Source of the DNA: Prochlorococcus sp. AG-402-G06
Lineage (GTDB): Bacteria; Cyanobacteriota; Cyanobacteriia; PCC-6307; Cyanobiaceae
Assembly (NCBI GenBank): GCA_003277985.1
Contig: QCHR01000011.1
Span: 1 to 44,440, forward strand
Reading direction: 5' to 3'
Length of the DNA stretch: 44,440 nucleotides
The notes under the pieces are model-generated. The model made no database searches and had not been told where the DNA came from. It worked only from the letters and a program-made list of their open reading frames with translations. Below, piece after piece: positions 34,453 through 43,474 of this stretch (the stretch's first letter is position 1; each line of letters starts with the position of its first letter). The translations under genes were made by a program, and so were the position numbers.

Positions 34453-35805
34453 TCAATTGACTTTTAGATTCCACCCTTTGAGTTTACCTGGATTGAGAAT
34501 CCCTTTTGGATCAAAGTTACTCTTAGCTTGCACTTGATCAGAATCAATTACACCAAGGCCTCCATCTTCAACAGTGATTGTATGAGGATTAAAAATCACT
34601 GCACCAAGGTCTCTGCATTGACTGATTAATTTATTCATATCTTCTTCACCTTGCCACTTAACAAGAGGAAGTGAAGCTAATCTTTGAACTCCATTTTGAC
34701 GAACACATTCCAAATGCCATAAAAGATTTGATCCCCACTCGGATTTCAATTTTTTCATCATTTCTAACTCTGGCTGAGGAAGAAGCATCTGCAAATATGT
34801 CCAATCAGGATCAATACCACGCATATGTAAAGTCGTATGGTTCCAAGAAAGCTCTCGAAGTCCTGTCCCTGCCTTAAGATTTTCTGGACCTAAGTCATCA
34901 AAATCTGCATCAGCAGATTTTGCAAGTCGCTCAATGGTACTAACACCATCAGGTGAGACCAACAGTAAAATCCTATGTTTACCGGAGGGTTTACCAGACC
35001 AATCTGGAAGACTATTAACAATTTCTTTTTCTAGTAAGGTTCCCAAATAAAGCTCCAGTGCAGCGCAATTAAATTTACTTAATAAGTCGACAGCCTGTTC
35101 CCAATCAAAACAGTCGACAACTATTTGTTGCCATTTAATATATGGAGCAGTAGATAATTTCAATGCTGTAATAATCCCGTTAGTTCCATAAGCATGATTC
35201 AAAGCCTCTGAATGATTTGCGTTCAATTCAAGTTTTCTTGGTAAATCCTCAGTCGTTATTATTTCTAAGGATTGCAAATGACCGGGATCTCGGAGGAATC
35301 CCCACCGAACAGATCCTATTCCACCTGAACCACCAGCAATAAAGCCGCCTATCGAGGCGCTTCTCCATGTACTTGGAAGCAACCGCAACTGACGACCATG
35401 CTTAATCAACTCATCATTAATATCTCTAAGTAAACAACCAGATTCAACTGTAATTTCACCAGATTTTGAATCGAAATTTCTAATTTTTTTAAGACCAGAC
35501 ATAGACATAACAACTCCACCTTTTAGAGGGACACATTGTCCATAGTTCCCTGTTCCAGAGCCTCTGAGGGTCAAAGGAATTGTGTACTTATTGCAAATTT
35601 GAGCCACAACAATAATTGCATCTACCGACAGTGGTCGAACGACTATGTCAGCCAAACAATCTTTTAATTCATTAATCAATATGGGTGAATAATCAAAGAA
35701 ATCTTTAGAGAACCTTTTTAAATCATTGTTTTTTTGATAAATCTCTAGATCAGATATTGATTTTAATTCACCTAAAATCAACTCTATTTTTTCTTTATTA
35801 GTCAT
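34453..35805 (-). CDS. FAD-linked oxidase of the GlcD/vanillyl-alcohol oxidase type
   Basis: This 450-residue protein has an FAD_binding_4 (PCMH) domain at about 45-210: IVVRPLSVDAIIVVAQICNK, IPLTLRGSGTGNYGQCVPLKGGVVMSMSG and STWRSASIGGFIAGGSGGIGSVRWG. The C-terminal region ends VQAKSNFDPKGILNPGKLKGW, typical of glycolate or D-lactate dehydrogenase-like flavoproteins. The middle is divergent, so the substrate is not predictable. The GxGTGNYG loop lacks an obvious flavin-linking histidine or cysteine. The start lies within the end of the upstream hydrolase gene (8-base overlap), so the two are one operon and probably one pathway. Confidence 0.88.
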   Translation of the reverse strand: MTNKEKIELILGELKSISDLEIYQKNNDLKRFSKDFFDYSPILINELKDCLADIVVRPLSVDAIIVVAQICNKYTIPLTLRGSGTGNYGQCVPLKGGVVMSMSGLKKIRNFDSKSGEITVESGCLLRDINDELIKHGRQLRLLPSTWRSASIGGFIAGGSGGIGSVRWGFLRDPGHLQSLEIITTEDLPRKLELNANHSEALNHAYGTNGIITALKLSTAPYIKWQQIVVDCFDWEQAVDLLSKFNCAALELYLGTLLEKEIVNSLPDWSGKPSGKHRILLLVSPDGVSTIERLAKSADADFDDLGPENLKAGTGLRELSWNHTTLHMRGIDPDWTYLQMLLPQPELEMMKKLKSEWGSNLLWHLECVRQNGVQRLASLPLVKWQGEEDMNKLISQCRDLGAVIFNPHTITVEDGGLGVIDSDQVQAKSNFDPKGILNPGKLKGWNLKVN

Positions 35806-37117
35806 GACTCACCACTTGGGAATGTTGATTTTTTGTTTTAGGCAATTCATTCAAGAAGTCGCCATTCACAACTACTCTTCTTTTAGGTCTTTCAGACAAA
35901 GCTTTTACCCAACTATTTGAATCTAACAAAATAAAATCGGCAGGACTTCCCTTTTGAAAAAGACCATCCCATTGAAGACTAAGCACATGTGCTGCAGACG
36001 AGGTGAAGGGAGAAAGGCCCAATCTATCCCAGGGAGATAAATGAGCAATTGGCATAGAAAAAGCCATTAAATTTATTGGATCAAAATTAGATAAAGGGAA
36101 CCATGCATCATTTACATTGTCGCCTCCTACAGATACAACAACCCCAGCCTTTTGAAGTTGAAATATTGGAGCCAGTGGTCTTTTAATTAATGTGGATCGA
36201 TCTTCTCTTCCAAGCAGCCAAGAATTAGTTAATGGTAAAGCAACAACTTTTAATTTATTTTTAGCCATTTTTTTTGCCAAATGTGAAATCGCCTTTTCTC
36301 TTAGCAATCCCATGCTGCTTAAATGACTACAAGTTATTGACATCTCATTTTCAATTTGACCTAATACTTCTAGAAGTATTTGCAAGCCTTCAGCCGGGCA
36401 AGACTGAGACTCATCAATATGTAGGTCAATATCACATTCAAGTCTATTTGCGAGTTGCACTAAATGTAATAAAGACTTAAAAGTCTTTCTCTTGTTAAAA
36501 GGTGGAGCTATGACACCACCTAAAAGATCTCCATTGGAAGCAACTCTTTGAGCTAAAAGCTCACCTTCATCGGATTGCCAAAAATCCAATGGAACCAAAG
36601 CTACAAACTGTAAGGCAATTTTCTCTCGCCATTTTTTTCTAACATTCTCCAACAGATCCCAGTCTCGTATTGCAGTTTTTCCAAAACTATCAATATGCGA
36701 TCTAATTGCCCTGATCCCATTAACTAGAGCTAGATTGAGAGACTTTTCAACGCTAAAAAATAATTCATCGTTGGACCTCATTTCATATTCACTTAGATTC
36801 GCTGCCAAGGCTTCTTGGTAAGTACCTTTCAAGTTAGATGAACGGGACCATGAAAATGCTTTATCTATATGTGCATGAGGTTCCGCAAATCTTGGTAGAA
36901 GGATTTCCTCAGGAACTTTAGATGTTTCTTTTAAACCTTTTATAGATGAAATTTTGCCATCTCTCCACTCAATTTGAATAGAGGTCAAGCCTTCTTTATT
37001 AGTAGATGTTCCTAATACATCCTGCCCATTACCAATCAAACATCTTGGAACAAGAACATCTATTCGCCCAGACTTTGAAGGACTTGCAATCAATTCAACA
37101 TTTTTTGCTAAATTCAC
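35798..37117 (-). CDS. Cytosine-deaminase-like amidohydrolase
   Basis: This 439-residue protein belongs to the amidohydrolase superfamily, close to CodA-type deaminases. Metal-site residues are in place: HxH at 81 and 83 (EPHAHIDKAF), H141 in SHIDSF, H233 and E236 (DLHIDES), H265 (CSHLSS) and D333 (GGDNVNDAW). DLHIDE matches the CodA active-site strand. The substrate could be cytosine, another pyrimidine or a related cyclic amidine; the paired FAD oxidase suggests a catabolic step rather than simple salvage. It starts with a GTG at 37117, as no ATG is available before the conserved region. A hairpin (37133-37158) lies just upstream in the leader. Confidence 0.88.
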   Translation of the reverse strand: MNLAKNVELIASPSKSGRIDVLVPRCLIGNGQDVLGTSTNKEGLTSIQIEWRDGKISSIKGLKETSKVPEEILLPRFAEPHAHIDKAFSWSRSSNLKGTYQEALAANLSEYEMRSNDELFFSVEKSLNLALVNGIRAIRSHIDSFGKTAIRDWDLLENVRKKWREKIALQFVALVPLDFWQSDEGELLAQRVASNGDLLGGVIAPPFNKRKTFKSLLHLVQLANRLECDIDLHIDESQSCPAEGLQILLEVLGQIENEMSITCSHLSSMGLLREKAISHLAKKMAKNKLKVVALPLTNSWLLGREDRSTLIKRPLAPIFQLQKAGVVVSVGGDNVNDAWFPLSNFDPINLMAFSMPIAHLSPWDRLGLSPFTSSAAHVLSLQWDGLFQKGSPADFILLDSNSWVKALSERPKRRVVVNGDFLNELPKTKNQHSQVVSHD

Positions 37118-37132
37118 GTTTGAATAGATTTC

Positions 37133-37158
37133 AATCCCGAGCTTTATTAATCGGGGTT
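37133..37158 (-). promoter_or_regulatory. Hairpin in the leader of the amidohydrolase gene
   Basis: AATCCCGA and TCGGGGTT form an 8-pair stem (one G-T or A-C position depending on strand) around a 10-base loop. On the minus strand it sits about 16 bases before the GTG start, where it could affect ribosome access. Regulation is inferred only from position. Confidence 0.35.
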
Positions 37159-37262
37159 CTAATTACAGAGTAACTTCAATACCTGTCAATTGCGTTGTGA
37201 TCAAAATATAGAAAGTGATAAATTTAATCCTTACTATCTACAATGTTATCAAGCTAATTTTT

Positions 37263-37305
37263 TACCAAAGTCATTTTGGAATCTCAAAATGACAAATCAT
37301 TGGTA
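37263..37305. promoter_or_regulatory. Strong inverted repeat upstream of tRNA-His
   Basis: GTCATTTTG (37270-37278) and CAAAATGAC (37285-37293) are a perfect 9-base inverted repeat with a 6-base loop. An outer pair, TACCAA (37263-37268) and TTGGTA (37300-37305), extends the fold. It ends 15 bases before tRNA-His in an otherwise plain 202-base gap between divergent units. It has no adjacent T-run, so I do not call it a terminator. Confidence 0.5.
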
Positions 37306-37319
37306 GATTAAAAGCACAA

Positions 37320-37393
37320 GGCGGGCGTCGCCAAGTGGTTAAGGCAGCGGCTTGTGGCGCCGCTATTCGGGGGTTCGAATCCCCTCGCTCGCC
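37320..37393 (+). tRNA. trnH: tRNA-His (anticodon GTG)
   Basis: The acceptor GCGGGCG pairs with CGCTCGC (one G-T pair). The anticodon stem GCGGC/GCCGC encloses the loop TTGTGGC with anticodon GTG. The T arm is GGGGGTTCGAATCCCC. A G at 37320 precedes position 1 and faces C73, the encoded G-1 that identifies histidine tRNAs. No CCA is encoded. It lies 61 bases before miaB. Confidence 0.97.
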
Positions 37394-37454
37394 CTTGAAC
37401 ATTTTTTGGAATCAATCTTAAAAATCTTTTTCCCAAAGGGAAAAACAATCTGCG

Positions 37455-38846
37455 ATGACAGCATCCATAGCTACTAATAAGAAAAGCACATCTTTAAGAA
37501 ACGACAGAGGAAGCTATTGGATTACCACTTTTGGATGTCAAATGAATAAAGCTGATTCAGAAAGAATGTCAGGCATTTTGCAAACAATGGGATATAAGCT
37601 TGCAGAGGAGGAACTTAAAGCAGATTTAATTCTGTACAACACGTGTACTATTCGTGACAATGCCGAGCAAAAAGTCTATAGCTATTTGGGAAGGCAGGCT
37701 AGAAGAAAAAAATCAGACCCTCATTTGAAAATCATTATTGCAGGATGCTTAGCTCAACAAGAAGGTGAAACCCTTTTGAGAAGAGTACCTGAAATAGATC
37801 TTGTCATGGGACCTCAGCATGCAAATAGACTGGAGACTCTACTTAATCAAGTTGATAACGGCCACCAGGTATTAGCGACCGACGAACATCACATATACGA
37901 AGATATAACAACAGCAAGAAGAGAAAGCGCCATCTGCGGTTGGGTCAACATTATCTATGGGTGCAATGAGCGATGCACGTACTGCGTAGTCCCTTCGGTT
38001 AGGGGAAGAGAACAATCAAGAACACCGCAAGCTATTAAACATGAAATAGAAGAATTAGCGAAAATTGGGTACAAAGAAATAACCCTTTTAGGGCAAAATA
38101 TTGATGCTTATGGCAGAGACTTTAATGCTTATGATTTTAATAAGTCTGGACAATTAACACTTTCATATTTATTAGAATATATTCATGAAATTGAAGGAAT
38201 TGAGCGTATTAGATTTGCTACAAGTCATCCAAGGTACTTTACGAAGGAACTAATAGATGTATGTGCAAAACTTCCTAAGGTTTGTGAACACTTTCATATA
38301 CCATTCCAAAGTGGAAGCAATAAAGTACTCAAAAATATGGGTAGAGGATATACTGTTCAAACCTATAAAGAGATTATAAATTATATAAAACAAATCATGC
38401 CAGGTTCATCTATTACTTCTGATGCAATTGTAGCTTTTCCTGGAGAGACGAGACAAGAATTTGAAGAGACACTATTACTTATAGAGGATGTTAAATTTGA
38501 CCTTGTTAATACTGCAGCCTACTCTCCTAGACCAAATACGCCAGCTGCCTTATGGCCTAATCAATTACCTGAAATAGTAAAAATTGATAGGCTAAAAGAA
38601 ATCAATAACTTAGTAGAGAAGACTGCAAAAGAAAGAAATTTAAGGTACAAAGACTCATTACAGGAAATACTAATAGAGAATATAAATTCCAAAGATAAGT
38701 CCCAAATGATGGGAAGAACTAGGACTAATAGACTAACATTTTTCCCAAGGGATACAAGTAATAAAAAATCACATCAACCCGGTGAAATAGTGAATATAAA
38801 AATCAACGAGATACGTCCTTTCTCACTAACTGGAAGCTTGTCATAA
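37455..38846 (+). CDS. miaB: tRNA-2-methylthio-N6-isopentenyladenosine synthase MiaB
   Basis: MiaB is a radical-SAM methylthiotransferase acting on i6A37 of tRNAs. The 463-residue protein has the UPF0004 domain with cluster cysteines C28 (TTFGCQMN), C64 ([10 protein letters not shown]) and C98 (AGCLAQ). The radical-SAM motif [10 protein letters not shown] has C170, C174 and C177. [11 protein letters not shown] and [18 protein letters not shown] follow, and the TRAM domain is at about 395-463 ([22 protein letters not shown] to RPFSLTGSL). All six cysteines are present. It lies between tRNA-His and ddl on the plus strand, 51 bases before ddl. Confidence 0.97.
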   Translation: MTASIATNKKSTSLRNDRGSYWITTFGCQMNKADSERMSGILQTMGYKLAEEELKADLILYNTCTIRDNAEQKVYSYLGRQARRKKSDPHLKIIIAGCLAQQEGETLLRRVPEIDLVMGPQHANRLETLLNQVDNGHQVLATDEHHIYEDITTARRESAICGWVNIIYGCNERCTYCVVPSVRGREQSRTPQAIKHEIEELAKIGYKEITLLGQNIDAYGRDFNAYDFNKSGQLTLSYLLEYIHEIEGIERIRFATSHPRYFTKELIDVCAKLPKVCEHFHIPFQSGSNKVLKNMGRGYTVQTYKEIINYIKQIMPGSSITSDAIVAFPGETRQEFEETLLLIEDVKFDLVNTAAYSPRPNTPAALWPNQLPEIVKIDRLKEINNLVEKTAKERNLRYKDSLQEILIENINSKDKSQMMGRTRTNRLTFFPRDTSNKKSHQPGEIVNIKINEIRPFSLTGSLS

Positions 38847-38897
38847 ATGTTGATAATTTCATTAAACTACCTCAAAAGATAGTCAAAATCAAGAGTC

Positions 38898-39959
38898 ATG
38901 TCTAAAAAAAAACTCATTATAGGACTAGTCTTTGGCGGGAAGTCAAGCGAACACGAAGTTTCAATAAAATCAGCAAAAACTATTTATAATGCCTTATCTC
39001 ATTCTTACAATAGTGAGCGCTTTATTGTAAATCCAATTTATATAAATAAGTATGGTTTTTGGGAGAATTCAGAATACTCAACGTCGATTTTATTTGAAGA
39101 TAAAGGATCAACTAGATCAACAAAAAGTAATCAAGACTATATCAATTCTCTCACTAATCTTCCAACAGAAAGCAACAAAATTGATGTATGGTTCCCCGCA
39201 TTACATGGTCCAAATGGGGAAGATGGAGTTATTCAAGGTTTATTTAAGTTAACAGGGAAACCCTTTGTTGGATCTGGAACTCTTGGTTCATCTTTAGGTA
39301 TGGATAAAATAGCAATGAAATCAATTTTTAAATCATTTAATCTACCTCAAGCTCCATATATTTTTTTACATAAAGAAAATATATTTAATCAATTATTTAT
39401 GCAATCTATTTTTGATAAAATAGAAACTATAATAAATTATCCGTGCTTTGTGAAACCAGCCAACCTGGGTTCTTCTATTGGCATAACAAAAGCATATTCA
39501 AAGCATGAACTTATTAATGGAATAGAAATTGCAGCAAAATATGACGATAGAATCATAATAGAAAAAAACATTGAAGGAAGAGAACTTGAATGTGGGGTAT
39601 TAGGAAAGTCCATAATGAAATCCTCAGTTGTTGGAGAAGTTAAATTTCAAACTGATTGGTATACATATGAATCAAAATATGATGATAATCTAAGCAGTAC
39701 GATTATTCCGGCAGATTTAAAAATAGAGATTTCTAGTAAAATACAAAAGCTAGCTATCGAAGCATGCAAGGCAATTAATGCTTCTGGTTTGGCTAGAGTC
39801 GATTTCTTTTATCAAGAGAACACGCAACAGATTTATATAAATGAAGTTAATACCTTGCCTGGCTTCACGAAAACAAGCATGTATCCAATGTTATGGGAAG
39901 CTTCTGGATTAAAACTAGAAAAACTTGTTGCTAGTCTCATAGAAACAGCTAGAGAATAA
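38898..39959 (+). CDS. ddl: D-alanine-D-alanine ligase
   Basis: Ddl joins two D-alanines for the peptidoglycan stem. The 353-residue ATP-grasp protein shows VFGGKSSEHEVSIKSAKTIY, the FPALHGPNGEDGVIQGLF block, VGSGTLGSSLGMDKIAMK, FVKPANLGSSIGI, the IEKNIEGRELECGVLG segment, ARVDFFY and INEVNTLPGFTKTSMYP. The insert and length are of the DdlA type. Gene order ddl, small membrane protein, ftsQ, ftsZ keeps part of the ancestral division and cell wall cluster. Confidence 0.97.
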   Translation: MSKKKLIIGLVFGGKSSEHEVSIKSAKTIYNALSHSYNSERFIVNPIYINKYGFWENSEYSTSILFEDKGSTRSTKSNQDYINSLTNLPTESNKIDVWFPALHGPNGEDGVIQGLFKLTGKPFVGSGTLGSSLGMDKIAMKSIFKSFNLPQAPYIFLHKENIFNQLFMQSIFDKIETIINYPCFVKPANLGSSIGITKAYSKHELINGIEIAAKYDDRIIIEKNIEGRELECGVLGKSIMKSSVVGEVKFQTDWYTYESKYDDNLSSTIIPADLKIEISSKIQKLAIEACKAINASGLARVDFFYQENTQQIYINEVNTLPGFTKTSMYPMLWEASGLKLEKLVASLIETARE

Positions 39960-39995
39960 TTTGACCATGGCATTTTTAGATCTCTTTTTCAGAAA

Positions 39996-40406
39996 ATGAT
40001 TCACGGGCTCCTTTGGTTGCCATTATTGATGGCTTTTATTCTCATAGCATCATTAGGATGGATAGAGAGAAGGCGACAGAATCTCTATTTAATTTGGGCT
40101 AAAGGTTCAGAGCTAGCAAAGCTTGATGGAACAGGAGCTGCTCGTTTAAAAGCTGGTATTTTATGCTGGAGCAGCTTTGAGGCTGGTAACTTCAAGGAAG
40201 AAGCAACTTTCGAAGTTAAGAAATTGGAAATGGTTGAGCTGATGGCTCTCAGTTCAGGAGAAGCGCCTTTAACAAACGAATCTGAGGGGCGTTGTCGACT
40301 CAGACTTGTGGGTTCAGGGAGAGAAATCGACGTCCCCTTTTCAGATGCTGAACGCGCTCGACAATGGATGGAGAAACTTATGTCCAGAGCAAGATGCGAC
40401 CTTTAA
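39996..40406 (+). CDS. Small membrane-anchored unknown protein in the ddl-ftsQ interval
   Basis: This 136-residue protein is not one I recognise by function. It has an N-terminal helix (LLWLPLLMAFILIASLGWIE, about 5-24) followed by a basic patch (RRR), so it should be a bitopic membrane protein with a cytoplasmic C-terminal domain. That domain contains GRCRLRLVGSGREIDVPFSDAERARQWMEKLM and has a PH-like or small beta-sandwich feel, but I assign no fold. It overlaps the ftsQ start by 13 bases and lies in a ddl-ftsQ-ftsZ cluster, so it is translationally linked to division genes. A role in division is inferred only from this. Confidence 0.85.
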   Translation: MIHGLLWLPLLMAFILIASLGWIERRRQNLYLIWAKGSELAKLDGTGAARLKAGILCWSSFEAGNFKEEATFEVKKLEMVELMALSSGEAPLTNESEGRCRLRLVGSGREIDVPFSDAERARQWMEKLMSRARCDL

Positions 40407-41224
40407 AATCAAATAAAAGGATATACAGAAAATTAAATAATAGAAATCGAAAATCAACTAAAAGAATTTCGAAAATTATTCAAAATAAAAATTTTCTAAT
40501 TGAACTTTGGCAATTACTTTTTTTTTCAGGTACTTCGATTTTTCTGATTCTTACATTTTTAAACCAGGCTTGGGAACCAATAAGTTTTGACCAAACTAAA
40601 ATTACAGGTTTATCTGGAATAACAAAAAGCGATATAGAAAAAACCACTAAAATTTTTTATCCTAAAAATTTGTTGGAATTAAATCCAAAAGAAATTGAAT
40701 CTTATTTAATAAAAAATTTTCCAATTAAAGGGGTTTCAGTTAGTCGAGAGTTTTTCCCTCCCAAAATTCATCTAAACTTTATAGAAAGAGAGCCAATCGC
40801 ATTTGCAAGTCGCATTTATTCTAACAATATTGAAAATGGAATGATTGACATTGAAGGATTTTGGATACCGCTTAAATTTGTAAATAAATCAAAACAAAAT
40901 AAAATAGAATTATATGTTGAGGATTGGAATCCAAATAAAAAAAAAGAAATCATTTCGATAATAAAAAATAGATTTATTTTTCAAAGTCCTATTCAAAAAA
41001 TCAAAATAAACCCTCTTCAAGAAATCAGCCTCAAAACCGAGCACTTCGAATCAGTTCTTTTAGGCTCTGACACCGATCGATTAATCGAGCAAATCAGTAC
41101 ACTCAATCAGCTACAAAAATCATTACCAAATCTTTTAATCAACACAAAAGTAAAAATCGTTGACCTCAAAGATCCAAGCAAACCAGAATTGAAAATCGAA
41201 AAAATAGTGAAAAAAAATCAGTAA
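40394..41224 (+). CDS. ftsQ: Cell division protein FtsQ/DivIB
   Basis: FtsQ is a bitopic divisome protein linking early and late division factors. I use the ATG at 40394 (MRPLKSNKRIYRK), giving 276 residues; the frame extends upstream to 40364 but that part lies inside the preceding gene. A basic N-terminus is followed by one helix (LIELWQLLFFSGTSIFLILTFL, about 35-57). A POTRA domain (about 60-135) has ITGLSGITKSDIEKTTKIFY, NLLELNPKEIESYLIKNFP and VSREFFPPKIHLNFIEREPIAFA. The C-terminal beta domain follows. The lysine and isoleucine richness is stronger than in neighbours, in line with low conservation of FtsQ. It is followed by ftsZ. Confidence 0.92.
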   Translation: MRPLKSNKRIYRKLNNRNRKSTKRISKIIQNKNFLIELWQLLFFSGTSIFLILTFLNQAWEPISFDQTKITGLSGITKSDIEKTTKIFYPKNLLELNPKEIESYLIKNFPIKGVSVSREFFPPKIHLNFIEREPIAFASRIYSNNIENGMIDIEGFWIPLKFVNKSKQNKIELYVEDWNPNKKKEIISIIKNRFIFQSPIQKIKINPLQEISLKTEHFESVLLGSDTDRLIEQISTLNQLQKSLPNLLINTKVKIVDLKDPSKPELKIEKIVKKNQ

Positions 41225-41382
41225 AAACCTTGCTATCACACTAAATTCATATAAACTCAAAAGACATTTGGATTAATTCTTAGACAAATCTAGAAATTAA
41301 TTTGTTAATCAATTTGAACCAATAAGCCAACAGAATTCATGGATGATGTTCATAATGCCCAAAACGAGTTCTAATCCTGAAT

Positions 41383-42492
41383 ATGGTGATGGGAATGGGA
41401 AACAAATCTAGTTTCAACATGGATGAAGGGATCCTACCCAGTCAATCTGCACGTATTGAGGTTATTGGCGTTGGGGGAGGGGGAAGTAACGCCGTCAACC
41501 GAATGATTAATAGCGATCTTGATGGAGTCACATATCGCGTACTCAATACAGATGCACAAGCTCTGATCCAGTCATCAGCCACCCATAGAGTTCAGCTTGG
41601 TCAAAGCTTAACTAGAGGTCTTGGGGCAGGTGGTAATCCAAGCATTGGACAAAAGGCAGCAGAAGAATCTAGGGCCGATCTTCAACAAGCCTTAGAAGGA
41701 GTTGACCTAGTATTTATTGCCGCTGGCATGGGAGGAGGTACTGGAACAGGAGCAGCTCCAGTTGTTGCTCAAGTTGCCAAAGAGAGTGGTGCTTTGACGG
41801 TTGGAATAGTTACTAAACCATTTAGTTTTGAAGGTAAACGTCGTTTAAGACAAGCTGACGAGGGTATCGCAAGGCTTGCAGAGAATGTTGACACTCTAAT
41901 TGTAATCCCGAATGACAGACTCAAGGACGTCATTTCAGGGGCACCTTTGCAAGAAGCCTTTCGAAGCGCTGATGATGTCCTGATGAAAGGAGTTCAAGGG
42001 ATAAGCGACATCATCACGTGTCCTGGATTGGTAAATGTAGATTTTGCTGACGTGCGTTCTGTTATGACTGAAGCTGGAACTGCTCTTTTGGGAATTGGTT
42101 TAGGCTCAGGAAGATCAAGAGCTTTAGAAGCAGCCCAAGCAGCAATTAATAGTCCTCTTTTAGAAGCAGCTCGAATAGATGGAGCGAAAGGATGTGTAAT
42201 AAATATAACTGGAGGGAAGGATATGACCCTTGAAGATATGACATCTGCCTCTGAGGTTATCTCCGATGTCGTAGATCCTGAGGCTAATATTATTGTTGGT
42301 ACAGTTGTTGATGAAAAACTTGAGGGGGAGATTCAGGTAACAGTCATTGCTACTGGATTCGACAGCAATCAAATTTATTCAAATGAAAGAAATAGAGCAA
42401 GACTTTCAACCCAATCACTTTACGATCAATCAGAATCAAAGGAATCTGGGGCTTCAATTCCTGAGTTTTTACGTTTAAGACAAAATCGTTGA
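41383..42492 (+). CDS. ftsZ: Cell division GTPase FtsZ
   Basis: FtsZ polymerises at midcell as the division ring. The 369-residue protein has [15 protein letters not shown] (28-41), the tubulin signature in [17 protein letters not shown] (about 113-129), [13 protein letters not shown] and the T7-loop block [15 protein letters not shown]. The C-terminal tail ends [11 protein letters not shown], the conserved peptide that binds membrane anchors such as Ftn2/ZipN, encoded here at 16772. An in-frame stop lies upstream of the ATG at 41383, so this is the earliest start in the frame. The 158-base leader after ftsQ may hold its own promoter. Confidence 0.98.
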   Translation: MVMGMGNKSSFNMDEGILPSQSARIEVIGVGGGGSNAVNRMINSDLDGVTYRVLNTDAQALIQSSATHRVQLGQSLTRGLGAGGNPSIGQKAAEESRADLQQALEGVDLVFIAAGMGGGTGTGAAPVVAQVAKESGALTVGIVTKPFSFEGKRRLRQADEGIARLAENVDTLIVIPNDRLKDVISGAPLQEAFRSADDVLMKGVQGISDIITCPGLVNVDFADVRSVMTEAGTALLGIGLGSGRSRALEAAQAAINSPLLEAARIDGAKGCVINITGGKDMTLEDMTSASEVISDVVDPEANIIVGTVVDEKLEGEIQVTVIATGFDSNQIYSNERNRARLSTQSLYDQSESKESGASIPEFLRLRQNR

Positions 42493-42519
42493 AAATTATA
42501 AAATCACTTAAATTGAGGT

Positions 42520-42613
42520 GACCCGGAGTCCACGCCTGCTTTGAGCATCCCATATGGCTGCTACCTTCCGGTCCTGACCAGGTTTAGGCGTCACAGCCGC
42601 ATGGGGCCGAGTC
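42520..42613 (-). ncRNA. ffs: Signal recognition particle RNA (4.5S type)
   Basis: On the minus strand the sequence contains ACCTGGTCAGGACCGGAAGG followed by TAGCAGCC, the near-universal domain IV of SRP RNA that binds Ffh, with the GGAA loop. The ends GACTCGG (42613 side) and CCGGGTC (42520 side) pair, giving a 94-base hairpin RNA of the small bacterial type. It lies alone between ftsZ and panB and opposite to both. Its protein partner Ffh is encoded at 15288-16733. Confidence 0.95.
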
Positions 42614-42655
42614 AATAATATTCTAGCAATAGCTAACCACGTTATTAAGAATTAA

Positions 42656-43474
42656 ATGCAAACCACAGAATTGGTTCGTTTTAAAAAGTTAGGGAAACAG
42701 ATAGCTGTATTAACTGCTTGGGATGCTATTTCATCCTCAATAGTCGAAGCCTCAGGCGCTGATGTTGTTCTTGTGGGAGATTCACTTGGAATGGTTGTCT
42801 TAGGACACTCAACGACTCTTCCTGTAACACTTGATCAAATGCTTCACCACACAAAGGCTGTTTGTAGAGGTTTTTGTAAACCTCTTTCAGAACAACCATT
42901 AGTGGTTTGTGATCTCCCTTTTTTAAGCTATCAATGTGGAGAAGATAAGGCAGTTGAGGCTGCTGGAACTCTACTCAAAAACTCATGTGCTTCAGCAGTG
43001 AAGCTTGAAGGAGCTGAGCCTGAGACTTTATTGGTAATTAAAAGACTAATTAGAATGGGAATCCCAGTAATGGGACATCTTGGCCTGACTCCGCAATCAG
43101 TTCATCAAATCGGATATAAATCACAAGCCAGGGATAAGGATAGTCAAGATAAAATCCTCAAAGAGTCCCAAATGCTTCAAGAATCGGGATGTTTTGCAAT
43201 AGTTCTGGAACATATCCCAGGAGAAATTGCTAGTCAATTAAAAAAACTTTTAACCATTCCTGTAATTGGTATTGGAGCAGGCAGCGATTGCGATGGGCAA
43301 GTAAGAGTTACAGCTGATATTCTTGGACTTTCAACTGCTCAGCCTCCTTTTGCAAAACCTTTACTTGCAGGACGCGAACTTTGCATCGATGCTTTAAAAG
43401 ATTGGATTAAATCTACTAATTCAAATCAAGTGAATCCCACCACAAAAACATCTGAATCAAAATCTGATTGCTAA
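42656..43474 (+). CDS. panB: 3-methyl-2-oxobutanoate hydroxymethyltransferase
   Basis: PanB makes ketopantoate from ketoisovalerate and methylene-tetrahydrofolate, the first step to pantothenate and CoA. The 272-residue TIM-barrel protein shows ILTAWD-like [91 protein letters not shown] and [18 protein letters not shown]. The last 25 residues are polar and variable. Its 3' end overlaps the convergent hemW gene by 59 bases, so the two C-terminal tails are encoded on opposite strands of the same DNA. Confidence 0.96.
   Translation: MQTTELVRFKKLGKQIAVLTAWDAISSSIVEASGADVVLVGDSLGMVVLGHSTTLPVTLDQMLHHTKAVCRGFCKPLSEQPLVVCDLPFLSYQCGEDKAVEAAGTLLKNSCASAVKLEGAEPETLLVIKRLIRMGIPVMGHLGLTPQSVHQIGYKSQARDKDSQDKILKESQMLQESGCFAIVLEHIPGEIASQLKKLLTIPVIGIGAGSDCDGQVRVTADILGLSTAQPPFAKPLLAGRELCIDALKDWIKSTNSNQVNPTTKTSESKSDC

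Noticed and set aside
42350-42553. 67-residue minus-strand ORF near the ftsZ end
   Set aside because: It is antisense to the ftsZ 3' end and overlaps the SRP RNA.
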